DNA of 64,000 nucleotides. Source: Auanema rhodensis. Lineage: Eukaryota; Nematoda; Chromadorea; Rhabditida; Rhabditidae. The DNA lies in contig OZ059899.1 in the NCBI GenBank assembly GCA_964057225.1, forward strand, positions 1,798,001-1,862,000. Direction: 5' to 3'. This document shows, in pieces, positions 63,889 to 64,000 of this stretch (the first letter of the stretch is position 1; each line of letters starts with the position of its first letter). The translations under genes and the position numbers were made by a program. The notes beneath the pieces are model-generated. The model ran no database searches and had not been told where the DNA came from. It saw only the letters and a program-made list of their open reading frames with translations.

Positions 63889-64000
63889 TCCAAAAACATT
63901 TTGACAAAAATTTTTTCGAAAATTTTCAAAATAATTTAGCAAAAAGTAGATGTTTTTAGATTCCAGTTTTCAAGGCAAAGACGATAGACAATGTTATTCA
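63889..64000 (+). repeat. Partial monomer cut by the window edge
   Basis: These are the first 112 bases of another copy, with AAAATTTTCAAAATA, TTCCAGTTTTC and GATAGAC. The array clearly continues beyond the window. Confidence 0.95.

Larger units (their letters stand above)
1..64000 (+). repeat. 351 bp AT-rich satellite array, 182.3 monomers
   Basis: Every stretch of the window can be aligned to one monomer beginning TCCAAAAACATTTTGAC, with starts at 1, 352, 703, 1054 and so on up to 63538, and a partial copy from 63889. All copies run in the same direction. I tracked starts through the window: net drift is only +6 bp over 182 copies. This is explained by eight 350 bp copies, sixteen 352 bp copies and four single-base indels near 18619, 34681, 36940 and 38816. 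G+C is about 31% in the first copy. There is no gene-sized unique sequence anywhere, so the array also accounts for every stretch longer than 300 bases without a gene. Such arrays are known from centromeric and pericentromeric heterochromatin of animals and plants; which chromosome region this is cannot be seen here. I do not recognise the family. Confidence 0.98.

Noticed and set aside
1-64000. CRISPR array
   Set aside because: Repeats are 351 bp, directly abutting and without unique spacers, so this is satellite structure.

Overview
The whole 64 kb window is one uninterrupted, head-to-tail array of a single AT-rich satellite repeat. Counting from the first base, I read 182 complete monomers (1-63888) plus the first 112 bases of another (63889-64000), all in the same orientation. 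The usual monomer is 351 bp and about 31% G+C (hand count of the first copy). I see no unique-sequence gene, no tRNA or rRNA, no CRISPR, no transposon and no inverted segment. The array is typical of eukaryotic constitutive heterochromatin (centromeric or pericentromeric). Size and composition resemble known insect satellites such as the 359 bp Drosophila 1.688 family and the ~360 bp Tribolium TCAST family. I do not recognise the sequence itself and cannot name the species.

Monomer anatomy, in offsets counted from the TCCAAAAAC start: offsets 1-85 are a series of A- and T-tracts; 60-128 is the most variable part; 129-190 and 299-350 are the most conserved. Three dyad symmetries lie in the second part: offsets 147-168, 180-244 and 320-347. 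Two subfamilies have their own length: a 350 bp form with one T missing near offset 67 (8 copies) and a 352 bp form with one extra A near offset 120 (16 copies). Together with four isolated 1 bp indels these account exactly for the net +6 bp over 182 x 351.

Layout: 1-1755 mixed monomers; 1756-5965 a six-monomer unit twice; 5966-9472 interleaved subfamilies with a five-monomer unit; 9473-20004 a fifteen-monomer unit twice, itself containing a four-monomer unit; 18249-23167 a seven-monomer unit twice, with a partial third copy; 23871-25273 a junction zone with a two-monomer copy of sequence 21 kb upstream; 25274-31595 a nine-monomer unit twice; 31596-34754 a transition zone; 34755-38966 and 40723-49497 two blocks of one homogenised pair of monomer types, separated by five unrelated-subfamily monomers; 49498-57219 units that contain monomers with a 79-codon open frame; 57220-58623 a two-monomer unit twice; 58624-64000 a last subfamily arranged as six- and five-monomer units.

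Nothing here looks like a set of genes working together. The biology is array evolution: unequal crossing-over and gene conversion have left readable footprints (hybrid monomers at 20356, 27029 and 54061; an exact one-monomer loss in the 5-to-4-monomer unit). A speculative extra is that one reading frame is nearly open in most monomers and is interrupted mainly by TAA where the open copies have CAA. I treat this as probable chance plus amplification, but it is testable.
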